A DNA stretch of 64,000 nucleotides from Flavobacterium azooxidireducens (GTDB lineage Bacteria; Bacteroidota; Bacteroidia; Flavobacteriales; Flavobacteriaceae). This document shows positions 7,787 to 14,240 of this stretch, piece after piece (within the stretch, counting starts at the first letter, position 1; every line of letters begins with the position of its first letter). Under the pieces are notes generated by a model. The model had not been told where the DNA came from. It did no database searches and saw only the letters and a list, made by a program, of their open reading frames with translations. Position numbers and translations under genes: made by a program. Where the stretch lies: positions 2,170,001 to 2,234,000 of the forward strand of contig NZ_CP096205.1 in assembly GCF_023195775.1 (NCBI RefSeq), written 5' to 3'.

Positions 7787-9114
7787 TGGATTTAAAATTA
7801 ACCTATAACCCTCAACCCGCAACCCGCAACCTTCAACTAAAAATCACCGGTTCTAAATCAGAGACCAACCGATTATTGTTGTTACAAGCATTATATCCCA
7901 CAATCAAATTAGAAAACACCTCCAATTCCGATGATAGTGAAGTAATGCTAAAAGCAATCCAAAAACAGGTAACAGACAACGAACAACCGACAACGGACAA
8001 CCGACAACCGACAACCGACAACGGACAACGGACAACCGACAACGGACAACAGACAACCGCAATAGACATCCACCACGCCGGCACAGCCATGCGTTTTCTC
8101 ACTGCATATTTCTCCATTCAAGACGGGAAAGAAGTTGTTTTAACCGGTTCATCTCGAATGAAAGAACGCCCAATTAAAATTCTTGTCGAAGCATTAAATC
8201 AGTTAGGAGCCGAAATCACCTACGAAGAAAACGAAGGCTTTCCGCCCATCAGAATCAAAGGAAAAAAGTTAAACCAAAACAAAGTTTCCCTTCCGGCAAA
8301 CGTCAGCAGTCAATACATATCAGCCCTATTACTAATCGCTCCAAAACTCGAAAACGGATTAGAACTCACCCTCGAAGGCGAAATAACTTCTATCCCATAC
8401 ATCAATATGACATTGGCATTACTCAACGAAATTGGCGTTGAAACATCCTTCGAAAATAATAGTATAAAAGTTAATTCACTCCAAACTCCAAACTCCAAAC
8501 TCCTTACTATTGAGTCAGATTGGAGTTCAGCATCCTACTGGTATTCCATAATCGCCCTATCCGAAATCGGCACACAAATCACCCTTTCAAGCTACAAAAA
8601 AAACAGCCTACAAGGTGATGTCGCCCTTGTCGAAATCTATAAAAATTTCGGAGTAGAAACCGATTTTCAAAATAACACAATCCTTTTACGCAAAACAGAT
8701 AACCCGCAACCCGCAACTTTCAACTCGCAACTAAATAATTCCCCCGACATCGCCCAAACCATCGCCGTAACCTGTTTCGGACTCGGCATCGGCTGTCACT
8801 TAACCGGATTGCACACTCTGAAAATAAAAGAAACAGATCGATTAGAAGCCTTAAAAGCAGAACTCTCTAAATTCGGAGCAAACATATCAGTTACAAACGA
8901 TTCACTAACACTCGACGCTCACTCCCCTCTCCTTTGGAGAGGGGTTGGGGGTGAGGTTTCTGTTTCCACATACCAAGACCACCGTATGGCTATGGCTTTC
9001 GCACCATTAGCTCTAAAAGTTCCCATCACCATCCAAAATGCCGAAGTCGTCTCAAAATCATACCCCACTTTTTGGCAAGATTTAAAAAACTTCGGATTTC
9101 AAATTGCGGAATAG
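7786..9114 (+). CDS. aroA: 3-phosphoshikimate 1-carboxyvinyltransferase (EPSP synthase)
   Basis: AroA transfers enolpyruvate from PEP to shikimate-3-phosphate. The EPSP synthase signatures are present in order: GSKSETNRLLLLQAL near residue 22, HHAGTAMRFLTA near 97, GSSRMKERPI, SSQYISALLL, KETDRLEALKAEL and TYQDHRMAMAFAPL near the C-terminus. At 442 residues it is longer than expected for the group. The excess comes from five low-complexity segments, each translated in frame from dispersed simple-repeat DNA (7807-7837, 7971-8060, 8478-8504, 8701-8731, 8922-8956). They fall between the conserved motifs, consistent with surface loops, and the frame stays open throughout. The gene overlaps the SMR gene stop by one base. 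Confidence 0.95.
   Translation: MDLKLTYNPQPATRNLQLKITGSKSETNRLLLLQALYPTIKLENTSNSDDSEVMLKAIQKQVTDNEQPTTDNRQPTTDNGQRTTDNGQQTTAIDIHHAGTAMRFLTAYFSIQDGKEVVLTGSSRMKERPIKILVEALNQLGAEITYEENEGFPPIRIKGKKLNQNKVSLPANVSSQYISALLLIAPKLENGLELTLEGEITSIPYINMTLALLNEIGVETSFENNSIKVNSLQTPNSKLLTIESDWSSASYWYSIIALSEIGTQITLSSYKKNSLQGDVALVEIYKNFGVETDFQNNTILLRKTDNPQPATFNSQLNNSPDIAQTIAVTCFGLGIGCHLTGLHTLKIKETDRLEALKAELSKFGANISVTNDSLTLDAHSPLLWRGVGGEVSVSTYQDHRMAMAFAPLALKVPITIQNAEVVSKSYPTFWQDLKNFGFQIAE
7807..7837. repeat. CAACCCGCAAC-type repeat inside aroA (1)
   Basis: Tandem CAACCCGCAACC units translate to NPQPATRNLQ, immediately before the conserved KITGSKSE segment of AroA. The same unit occurs again at 8701-8731 in the same gene. 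Confidence 0.8.
7971..8060. repeat. GACAACCGACAACGG tandem repeat inside aroA (2)
   Basis: About 90 bp of imperfect GACAAC-CGACAAC-GGACAAC repeats are read as DNEQPTTDNRQPTTDNGQ and onward, residues ~62-92. The unit is the one seen between tyrA and the DAHP synthase gene at 404-468. The insert lies just before the conserved HHAGTAMR motif. Confidence 0.9.
8478..8504. repeat. ACTCCAA tandem repeat inside aroA (3)
   Basis: Three to four copies of ACTCCAA read as SLQTPNSKL, residues ~231-239, between two beta-strand-like segments of AroA. Confidence 0.75.
8701..8731. repeat. CAACCCGCAAC-type repeat inside aroA (4)
   Basis: Second aroA copy of the CCCGCAAC unit, read as NPQPATFNSQL, residues ~306-316, before the conserved SPDIAQT segment. 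Confidence 0.8.
8922..8956. repeat. CCCCTCTCC-TTT-GGAGAGGGG hairpin repeat inside aroA (5)
   Basis: A perfect 9-bp inverted repeat (8924-8932 with 8936-8944, loop TTT) followed by GTTGGGGGTGAGG, read in frame as SPLLWRGVGGEV just before STYQDHR. This GC-rich unit resembles a dispersed repeat I know from many Bacteroidetes genomes. Confidence 0.8.
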
Positions 9115-9142
9115 TGCAATATTTATATGCCAAAGCACTCAG

Positions 9143-9170
9143 AACCTTAGTGCCTTAGCACCTTAGCAAC
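9143..9170. repeat. CCTTAG-type short tandem repeat
   Basis: Three CCTTAG units (ACCTTAGTGCCTTAGCACCTTAGC) lie in the gap between aroA and queA. This is another simple-repeat family, outside coding sequence and upstream of the queA promoter. Confidence 0.6.
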
Positions 9171-9198
9171 TTTCCACAAAAAATAAACCTCAAAACAC

Positions 9199-9230
9199 TT
9201 GACAACGCCTATCTCACAATCGTATATTTG
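9199..9230 (+). promoter_or_regulatory. Promoter of queA
   Basis: TTGACA begins at 9199 and TATATTTG lies at 9223-9230. The spacer between TTG and TA is 21 nt, an exact match to TTG-N17..23-TAnnTTTG. The leader to the queA ATG at 9292 is about 55 nt. Confidence 0.75.
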
Positions 9231-9291
9231 CAATCTGAAAATTAGAAGTAGTGAAAACTATTCACTAATTACTAATAACTAATTACTTTAT

Positions 9292-10341
9292 ATGAAATTA
9301 TCTCATTTTCAATTCAATCTTCCAACAGAATTATTGGCTGAATACCCTGCAGAAAACCGTGACGAATCGCGTCTAATGGTGATCGACAGAGCAAAAAAAA
9401 CAATCGAACATAAAACGTTCAAAGACATCATCAACTATTTTGACGATGGCGATGTAATGATTATGAACAACACCAAAGTGTTCCCAGCCCGTCTTTACGG
9501 AAATAAAGAAAAAACTGGTGCAAGAATCGAAGTGTTTTTATTGCGTGAACTTAATGCAGAACAACGTCTTTGGGATGTATTAGTTGATCCAGCCAGAAAA
9601 ATCCGTATCGGAAACAAATTGTACTTCGGAGATGATGATTCATTAGTAGCAGAAGTAATCGACAACACCACCTCTCGTGGAAGAACATTACGTTTTTTAT
9701 ACGACGGTTCGTATGACGAATTCAGAAATAAATTAACCGAATTGGGCGAAACTCCAATCCCAAAATACATCACCAGAGAAGTAACTCCCGAAGACGAAGA
9801 GCGTTACCAAACCATCTACGCCAAAGTAGAAGGAGCCGTAGCCGCACCAACTGCCGGATTGCATTTCTCCAGACATTTAATGAAACGCCTTGAAATTAAG
9901 GGAGTTGACTTTGCCGAAGTAACCCTACACGTAGGTCTCGGAACATTCAATCCGGTTGAGGTAGAAGATCTGTCTAAACACAAAATGGACTCCGAAGAGT
10001 TAATCATCAAACAAGAAGCGTGCGATATCGTGAACAACGCCATCACACAAAAAAAACGTATTTGTTGCGTCGGAACAACCTCGATGCGTGCCATCGAATC
10101 ATCAGTTTCCTCAGCAAGAACAATGAATCCGTTCGAAGGTTGGACCAATAAATTCATCTATCCACCTTACGATTTCAGTATCGCCAATTGTATGATAACC
10201 AACTTCCACACACCAAAATCAACGTTATTAATGATGATTTCGGCTTTCTGCGGACACGATTTAATGAAAAAAGCATACGAAGAAGCAATCAAAGAAAAAT
10301 ACAAATTCTACTCCTACGGTGATGCAATGCTAATCATCTAA
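9292..10341 (+). CDS. queA: S-adenosylmethionine:tRNA ribosyltransferase-isomerase
   Basis: QueA moves the ribosyl part of SAM onto 7-aminomethyl-deazaguanine in tRNA, making epoxyqueuosine. The 349-residue length is normal. Signature segments are the N-terminal [40 protein letters not shown] (residues ~180-192), [10 protein letters not shown], and [18 protein letters not shown]. It has its own promoter at 9199-9230 and ends at a clear hairpin terminator at 10350, so it is monocistronic. Confidence 0.96.
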   Translation: MKLSHFQFNLPTELLAEYPAENRDESRLMVIDRAKKTIEHKTFKDIINYFDDGDVMIMNNTKVFPARLYGNKEKTGARIEVFLLRELNAEQRLWDVLVDPARKIRIGNKLYFGDDDSLVAEVIDNTTSRGRTLRFLYDGSYDEFRNKLTELGETPIPKYITREVTPEDEERYQTIYAKVEGAVAAPTAGLHFSRHLMKRLEIKGVDFAEVTLHVGLGTFNPVEVEDLSKHKMDSEELIIKQEACDIVNNAITQKKRICCVGTTSMRAIESSVSSARTMNPFEGWTNKFIYPPYDFSIANCMITNFHTPKSTLLMMISAFCGHDLMKKAYEEAIKEKYKFYSYGDAMLII

Positions 10342-10349
10342 AAATACAG

Positions 10350-10381
10350 AATCCCAATCTTTTCAGGTTGGGATTTTTTTT
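10350..10381 (+). terminator. Rho-independent terminator of queA
   Basis: AATCCCAA (10350-10357) pairs with TTGGGATT (10368-10375), followed by an unbroken T run. It lies 9 nt after the queA stop. Confidence 0.85.
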
Positions 10382-10384
10382 GGG

Positions 10385-10525
10385 GCGTGTACGGGCTTTC
10401 CGCTACAAGTCCTCGCACAAAACGCCATTTTCTAAGGGCCCAAAAGAGCTTCCTTTGGTCGCTTTTTGAGCCCAAGAAAATTGGCGTTTTGTGCTGTGGG
10501 CTTTTCGCTTCAATCCCTCACGCGG
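10385..10525 (-). repeat. Structured dispersed repeat, copy A
   Basis: Read on the minus strand this is: GATTGAAGCGAAAAGCC, arm 1, AGCGACCAAAGGAAGCTC (10446-10463), arm 2, CTTGTAGCGGAAAGC. The arms pair perfectly over 12 bp (10416-10427 with 10482-10493, CACAAAACGCCA / TGGCGTTTTGTG). A bulged A and a TTTTCT/AGAAAA inner stem follow. Copies B (15091) and C (42723) have the same boxes, centre and bulge but different arm sequences. A 68-codon frame at 10387-10593 is an accident of this element and not a gene. Confidence 0.85.
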
Positions 10526-10541
10526 GTTTTGTGCTGTTAAG

Positions 10542-10575
10542 AAAAAACCGTCTCAAAATTGCTTTCAAGACGGCT
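10542..10575 (-). terminator. Terminator of the scramblase-like gene
   Basis: On the minus strand CCGTCT(T) (10567-10573) pairs with AGACGG (10548-10553) and is followed by TTTTTT. It lies about 25 nt beyond the stop of the minus-strand gene ending at 10599. Confidence 0.7.
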
Positions 10576-10598
10576 CAAGGTTATTTTATTTAATGAAA

Positions 10599-11186
10599 TT
10601 ATTCTTTAAAAACCATATCAATACACATAACGGAAGCCACAATTAAAGGTCTTAAGTTATCATCTTGTGGCACGTGATTATAAATTTCTAATACATAATT
10701 ATCAGCACTTGTAAAAAATTCTTTTCCTATTCCAGACCATTTTTTTGATACGTGGGCCAATTCTCTGTTGTCTTTAATGAATTTAAAATCCCAGCCGGTC
10801 CATTTTCCTTGAAGCGTGCATAAATGTTTGTCATTTGCATCGTGAATTTCAAATTTGCCCCCAAAAGAGAAAAACTTTTGTTTAAAAACGCCAATTAATT
10901 TATCAGACTCATCGAAAATTTCAACATCTGAACGAAGTATAGTCGTGCCCCTTTTTACAGATATTATTTTTTTTCCTTGCGTATCAGAAATCACTACGTT
11001 AAATGGTGTCATTCTTTTATAATCTGTAAAACGAAACAATTTGGTAAAAAAACCTAAATTAGGTTCTCTGCAAGTCATAATTAATGAACCATTGTCAGGA
11101 TTAAACACATCAAAGTTGTTTGATGCTTTGAACATTCCGATATGTTCTTTAATTAAGTATATATTTCTATTTAAAATGGAATTCAT
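10599..11186 (-). CDS. Phospholipid scramblase-related / LURP-one-like protein
   Basis: The 195-residue protein has no signal peptide and no membrane helix. It is built of repeated short beta strands with recurring GKF, GVFKQKFF and DANDKHLCTLQGKW segments, the pattern of the tubby-like beta-barrel shared by the scramblase and LURP-one families. The bacterial members have no established function, so the name describes the fold only. It is transcribed alone: the terminator at 10542 follows it, and upstream lie about 190 nt of intergenic DNA and then the IS110 element. The assignment rests on overall pattern rather than a catalytic motif. Confidence 0.65.
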   Translation of the reverse strand: MNSILNRNIYLIKEHIGMFKASNNFDVFNPDNGSLIMTCREPNLGFFTKLFRFTDYKRMTPFNVVISDTQGKKIISVKRGTTILRSDVEIFDESDKLIGVFKQKFFSFGGKFEIHDANDKHLCTLQGKWTGWDFKFIKDNRELAHVSKKWSGIGKEFFTSADNYVLEIYNHVPQDDNLRPLIVASVMCIDMVFKE

Positions 11187-11369
11187 ATCTATTTATATTT
11201 TGGTTTATTAGTAATTTGTCATTCACTTATCAAAAGTGATAGGTAACCATCAAATCTAGATGACATTTCAGGAATTTTGTGCCTTTTTTCTTTGTGGTAA
11301 GTTAAAAAAAAGTGGGTCATATTGTATTCTAACCAATGACTTCCACGTTGTCGACGTGACACTCTGAAC

Positions 11370-11381
11370 CTCCCGATAGCT
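11370..11381. other. Left half of the IS110 target palindrome plus CT core
   Basis: The sequence C-CTCCCGATAG-CT abuts the element. Rejoined to CTATCGGGAG at 12753-12762 it gives the perfect 20-bp palindrome CTCCCGATAGCTATCGGGAG, interrupted exactly at its CT centre. Confidence 0.8.
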
Positions 11382-11383
11382 CC

Positions 11384-11391
11384 TATGTTTG
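11384..11391 (+). promoter_or_regulatory. -7 half of a promoter completed by circle formation
   Basis: TATGTTTG at 11384-11391 matches TAnnTTTG but has no TTG 17-23 nt upstream in the inserted state. In a right end-CT-left end circle, the TTG at 12734-12736 would lie exactly 20 nt upstream (16 nt of right end, CT, CC). The assembled TTG-N20-TATGTTTG would drive the non-coding RNA and the transposase. Confidence 0.7.
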
Positions 11392-11397
11392 CAAAAT

Positions 11398-11600
11398 AAA
11401 GTTGATATTATAAATTTGAAGAAATAAAGTGAAAAGAAAGAGAGTATACCGATGGCTAAATAACTCTTGAAGTATATTGTTCGATAGATATTACCTCTTT
11501 CTTTTTTATCTTTTAGAGTTTGAACAGAATGTAAAGAATTGAGTATTGCTTAATATCTTGAATATCCAACTAGGAGAAAAGACGAAGGAAGATACATCAC
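11398..11600 (+). ncRNA. Predicted bridge RNA (seekRNA) of the IS110 element
   Basis: Stem 1 pairs AAAAGAAAGAG (11432-11442) with CTCTTTCTTTT (11495-11505). Its loop holds CCGATGGCTA (11449-11458), which pairs with the bottom strand of the left target plus core (ten pairs, one G-T wobble). It also holds TTCGATAG (11480-11487), which pairs with the top strand CTATCGGG of the right target (eight pairs, two wobbles). Stem 2 pairs TCTTTT (11509-11514) with AAAAGA (11577-11582). Its loop holds ACAGAAT (11524-11530), identical to the element's right end (12746-12752), and TAGGAG (11571-11576), complementary to the core and left end CTCCTA (11380-11385). This is the order target loop then donor loop described for IS621. 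The outer limits are approximate. Confidence 0.75.
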
Positions 11601-11625
11601 TTTATCAATTACTAATATTAAAAAA

Positions 11626-12666
11626 ATGATTAAAAAATTATTAAAACAAGTCGCAGGAATTGATGTTGCTCAAAAGGAATTAGTCATTACTTTAGGCCGT
11701 ATATATGAAGATTTCAACATTGAGTTATTTAGTTACAAAGTTTTTAAAAACAGTGATTCTGGAATTAAATCATTGGTTGAATGGGTAAATAAGCAAATAG
11801 ATAAAGAGCTTCCCATACGTTACGTTATGGAAGCAACCGGAGTTTATCATCAAAAGTTTGCATATCATTTAGTCGATAACGGTTGTGAGGTAAGTATTGT
11901 ATTACCCAATAAGATTAGTAATTACATACGAACCTTAGAACAAAAAACAGTAACCGATAAGAGTTGTTCGCAAGCAATTGCACAATTTGGATTAGAGCGA
12001 AAATTAGATCGATGGACAAAGCCTAAAAGCATTTACAGGGAGCTACAACAGCTTACCCGTGAAAGAGAGCAAATTGTTCAAGAGAGGAGTAATATTAAAA
12101 ACCAAATACATGCTGAAAGTGTAGAAGCTATGCCAAATGAACGAAGTCTTGATAGGATGAAAAAGAGAATAGTATTATTGAATTTACAAGAAAAAGAAAT
12201 AAAAAAAGAAATCAACGAAATTACAAAAGCTGATCTTCAAGTGTCCAATATCATCAAAAGAGTTACATCAATACCTGGTGTTGGTGAATTAACCGCAGTG
12301 ACAGTTTTAGCGGAAACAAACGGTTTTGAATTAATAAGAAACAAATCTCAGCTAACTAGTTATGCAGGACTGGATGTAAAAGAAAAGCAATCAGGAACCT
12401 CAGTAAAGGGGAAGCCAAGAATATCCAAGAAAGGAAATAGGTTTTTAAGAAAATCATTGCATTTACCAGCATTAAGTGCTGTAAAATGGGATGAAAATTT
12501 TAAAAGTGTTTACGCAAGATTAGTGTCTAAACACGGTATTAAAATGAAAGCTTTGGTAGCAGTTCAAAGAAAGTTACTCGAACTAATCTATATTTTATTC
12601 AAAAATGAAACAGTTTACGATAAAGAATATATAACAAAAAATAGCGTGCAAACACAAATGGTTTAA
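11626..12666 (+). CDS. IS110-family transposase (bridge recombinase)
   Basis: The 346-residue protein has the two IS110 domains. The N-terminal RuvC-like DEDD domain shows D13 (AGIDVAQKE), E69 (VMEATGVYH) and D111 (TVTDKSCSQ). A central coiled coil (~135-205) follows. The C-terminal Transposase_20 domain starts with SIPGVGELTAVTVLAE (~215-230) and continues to SYAGLDVKEKQSGTSVKGK and RISKKGNRFLRKSL, where the catalytic serine is expected (S256 or S259). The fourth acidic residue, normally three positions after D111, is Cys114 here. The enzyme is expected to cut and join DNA at the CT core as directed by the RNA encoded just upstream. The ATG at 11626 lies after the non-coding left end, and the frame is intact. 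Confidence 0.93.
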   Translation: MIKKLLKQVAGIDVAQKELVITLGRIYEDFNIELFSYKVFKNSDSGIKSLVEWVNKQIDKELPIRYVMEATGVYHQKFAYHLVDNGCEVSIVLPNKISNYIRTLEQKTVTDKSCSQAIAQFGLERKLDRWTKPKSIYRELQQLTREREQIVQERSNIKNQIHAESVEAMPNERSLDRMKKRIVLLNLQEKEIKKEINEITKADLQVSNIIKRVTSIPGVGELTAVTVLAETNGFELIRNKSQLTSYAGLDVKEKQSGTSVKGKPRISKKGNRFLRKSLHLPALSAVKWDENFKSVYARLVSKHGIKMKALVAVQRKLLELIYILFKNETVYDKEYITKNSVQTQMV

Positions 12667-12675
12667 ACACGCTAT
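12641..12675 (+). terminator. Stem-loop across the transposase stop codon
   Basis: ATAGCGTG (12641-12648) pairs with CACGCTAT (12668-12675) around a 19-nt loop that contains the last sense codons; the TAA at 12664-12666 lies next to the 3' arm. No T run follows, so it may be an RNA-stabilising or attenuating structure rather than a classical terminator. Confidence 0.45.
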
Positions 12676-12733
12676 AGAGACTAGTTCAGAGACTGTCTTG
12701 AAAAACAAAACTAATAAAAATTTAGATTTTATT

Positions 12734-12736
12734 TTG
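12734..12736 (+). promoter_or_regulatory. -33 half of the circle-junction promoter
   Basis: This TTG in the right end becomes the -33 element for TATGTTTG at 11384 when the element circularises. The spacer is 12737-12752 plus CT plus CC, 20 nt in all. Confidence 0.65.
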
Positions 12737-12750
12737 GAAATCAACACAGA

Positions 12751-12762
12751 ATCTATCGGGAG
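12751..12762. other. Right half of the IS110 target palindrome plus CT core
   Basis: AT-CT-ATCGGGAG marks the right junction. CTATCGGGAG (12753-12762) is the exact reverse complement of CTCCCGATAG at 11370-11379. Confidence 0.8.
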
Positions 12763-12784
12763 AGGTAATGACCCTTTAAAACTA

Positions 12785-12815
12785 AAAAAACTCCCTAATT
12801 TCTTAAGGAGTTTTT
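12785..12815 (-). terminator. Terminator of tRNA-Val
   Basis: AAAAACTCC (12786-12794) pairs with GGAGTTTTT (12807-12815). On the minus strand the hairpin ends in a T-rich tail directly after the tRNA. Confidence 0.8.
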
Positions 12816-12817
12816 CG

Positions 12818-12892
12818 TGGGCGATGAGGGGTTCGAACCCCCGACCCCCTCGGTGTAAACGAGGTGCTCTGAACCAGCTGAGCTAATCGCCC
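12818..12892 (-). tRNA. tRNA-Val (anticodon TAC)
   Basis: On the minus strand the 75-nt cloverleaf starts GGGCGAT and ends ATCGCCC plus discriminator A. The D-arm is GCTCAGCTGG...GAGC, the anticodon stem-loop CCTCG-TTTACAC-CGAGG gives anticodon TAC, and the T-arm is GGGGGTTCGAACCCC(T). CCA is not encoded, as is common in Bacteroidetes, so it must be added afterwards. A promoter lies 22 nt upstream and a terminator directly downstream. Confidence 0.97.
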
Positions 12893-12914
12893 GATTAGTG
12901 CTTGATTGCGAGTG

Positions 12915-12944
12915 CAAATATAACACAGTTTTTGGTATCTGCAA
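12915..12944 (-). promoter_or_regulatory. Promoter of tRNA-Val
   Basis: On the minus strand TTG (12944-12942) and TATATTTG (12922-12915) are 19 nt apart. The -7 box ends 22 nt before the tRNA 5' end. Confidence 0.75.
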
Positions 12945-12961
12945 ATAAAAAATGAAAAAAA

Positions 12962-14182
12962 TTATAAAATTTCTGCCACAACAAATGTGCTTCCGCCTAC
13001 GTAAATCAAGTCGTTTGCACCTGCTGTTTCTTTAGCTTCCTGATAAGCTTCTGAAACAGAATTATATACTTTTCCGTTAAGTCCAAACTCAATTGCTTTT
13101 TCCTTTAGAATTTCAGGATGTAAACCGCGTAAATTTTTTGGGCTACAGAAGTAATATTTTGCTTTTTTTGGAAATAATGGTAGAATCTCTCCCAAATCTT
13201 TATCATTTACAACGCCTAAAACAATATGAAGCTGATCGAATTCTTGGTTTTCTATTTGTTTTAGCACAATCGAAAGGCCGTGTTTGTTATGAGCTGTATC
13301 ACAAATTATTTTTGGACTATCTCCCAATTGTTGCCATCTTCCCAATAATCCGGTATTTTGAATGACGTTTAAAAAGCCATTTTTTATAGTTTCTTCTGAA
13401 AAAGTAAATTCATTTTGTTGCTGCAAAATCCGAAGAGTATGTTGAACTGTTTTTCTGTTTTGAATTTGATAATCACCTAATAAAGCAGTGGGATAAACTT
13501 CTTCAATTAAATCAGACGCAAAATAGATTTCTGAATTGGTTTCTGATGCTTTCTTTATAAAAACGGGTTTTGTTTCATTTGTATATTCTCCAATTACAAT
13601 ATGAATGTTTGGTTTGATAATTCCGGCTTTTTCAAAAGCAATAGATTCCAATGTATTTCCTAGAAATTGTGTGTGATCTAATCCGATATTTGTAATTACG
13701 GAAATAAGTGGTGTGATGATGTTGGTGGAATCCAAACGGCCGCCCATACCAACTTCAATTATAGCGATGTCAACATTTTCTTTTACAAAATAATCGAAAG
13801 CTAAACCGACCGTCATTTCGAAGAAACTTAATTGCTGATTTTCAAAAAAGGTTTTGTGTTGCGAAACAAAGTCGATGACAAATTCTTCCGTGATTTCTTC
13901 TCCATTAATTTTTATGCGTTCGCGGTAATCCTTTAAATGAGGTGAAGTATATAAACCTACTTTGTAACCTGCTTCCTGTAAAACCGATGCCAATAGGGAA
14001 GAAGTAGAGCCTTTTCCGTTAGTTCCCGCAACGTGAATTGTTTTGAGTTTTTTTTCCGGATTGTTGAGGTAATTTGCCAACAAAATAGTATTGTCAAGGT
14101 TCGGTTTATATGCCGATGCTCCTTGTGTTTGATACATTGGAAGCTGATTAAACAGCCAGTTTACAGTTTCTTGATAATTCAT
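12962..14182 (-). CDS. folC: Bifunctional folylpolyglutamate synthase / dihydrofolate synthase
   Basis: The 406-residue Mur-ligase-like enzyme adds glutamate to dihydropteroate and to folates. It shows the ATP-binding VAGTNGKGSTSSLLA loop (residues ~51-65), the YTSPHLKDYRERIKING segment with the Omega loop, the EVGMGGRLDSTN motif (~143) and the C-terminal HNKHG and GGSTFVVAE regions. The length is normal. It follows the tonB gene's terminator, 58 nt away on the same strand, so it may be separately transcribed. No strong promoter is seen in that short gap. Confidence 0.94.
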   Translation of the reverse strand: MNYQETVNWLFNQLPMYQTQGASAYKPNLDNTILLANYLNNPEKKLKTIHVAGTNGKGSTSSLLASVLQEAGYKVGLYTSPHLKDYRERIKINGEEITEEFVIDFVSQHKTFFENQQLSFFEMTVGLAFDYFVKENVDIAIIEVGMGGRLDSTNIITPLISVITNIGLDHTQFLGNTLESIAFEKAGIIKPNIHIVIGEYTNETKPVFIKKASETNSEIYFASDLIEEVYPTALLGDYQIQNRKTVQHTLRILQQQNEFTFSEETIKNGFLNVIQNTGLLGRWQQLGDSPKIICDTAHNKHGLSIVLKQIENQEFDQLHIVLGVVNDKDLGEILPLFPKKAKYYFCSPKNLRGLHPEILKEKAIEFGLNGKVYNSVSEAYQEAKETAGANDLIYVGGSTFVVAEIL

Positions 14183-14195
14183 TGTTTTAAAAAAA

Positions 14196-14219
14196 TAAAC
14201 CCCACAAAAGTGAGGTTTA
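14196..14219 (-). terminator. Terminator after tonB
   Basis: On the minus strand AAACCTCAC-TTTT-GTGGGGTTT (one mismatch) is followed by ATTTTTTT. It lies 21 nt after the tonB stop and ends 13 nt before the folC start. Confidence 0.65.
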
Positions 14220-14240
14220 AATATAAATAAATTTTATTTT

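Larger units (their letters stand above)
11380..12754 (+). mobile_element. IS110-family insertion sequence with bridge-RNA-type left end
   Basis: The boundaries come from the broken palindrome. The left junction reads CCCGATAG-CT-CCTATG (core 11380-11381) and the right junction ACAGAAT-CT-ATCGGG (core 12753-12754). Only CT is shared, so one CT belongs to the element, giving ~1,373 bp. As usual for IS110 there are no terminal inverted repeats at the ends and no longer target duplication. The left end holds ~245 nt of non-coding DNA with two guide loops; the right end is ~90 nt long. The transposase frame is intact and the guides still match the occupied site, so the element looks recent and possibly active. 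It sits 64 nt from the 3' end of tRNA-Val. Confidence 0.85.

Noticed and set aside
10387..10593. 68-codon plus-strand frame after queA.
   Set aside because: It lies wholly in structured repeat A and the following terminator, with no family resemblance.
11358..12697. Inverted repeat GACA-CTCTGAAC (11358-11369) and GTTCAGAGACTGTC (12684-12697) as the IS ends.
   Set aside because: The arms differ by two bases and the left one lies outside the boundary fixed by the broken palindrome and the CT core. The donor guides and the 20-nt promoter spacing fit the palindrome boundary, so I treat this as chance.
11314..12774. GGGTCAT (11314-11320) and ATGACCC (12768-12774) as an outer inverted repeat of the IS.
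   Set aside because: Seven bases only, placed at very unequal distances from the two junctions; likely chance.
12698..12886. 62-codon plus-strand frame downstream of the transposase.
   Set aside because: It runs through the IS right end and antisense through tRNA-Val; coding is implausible.
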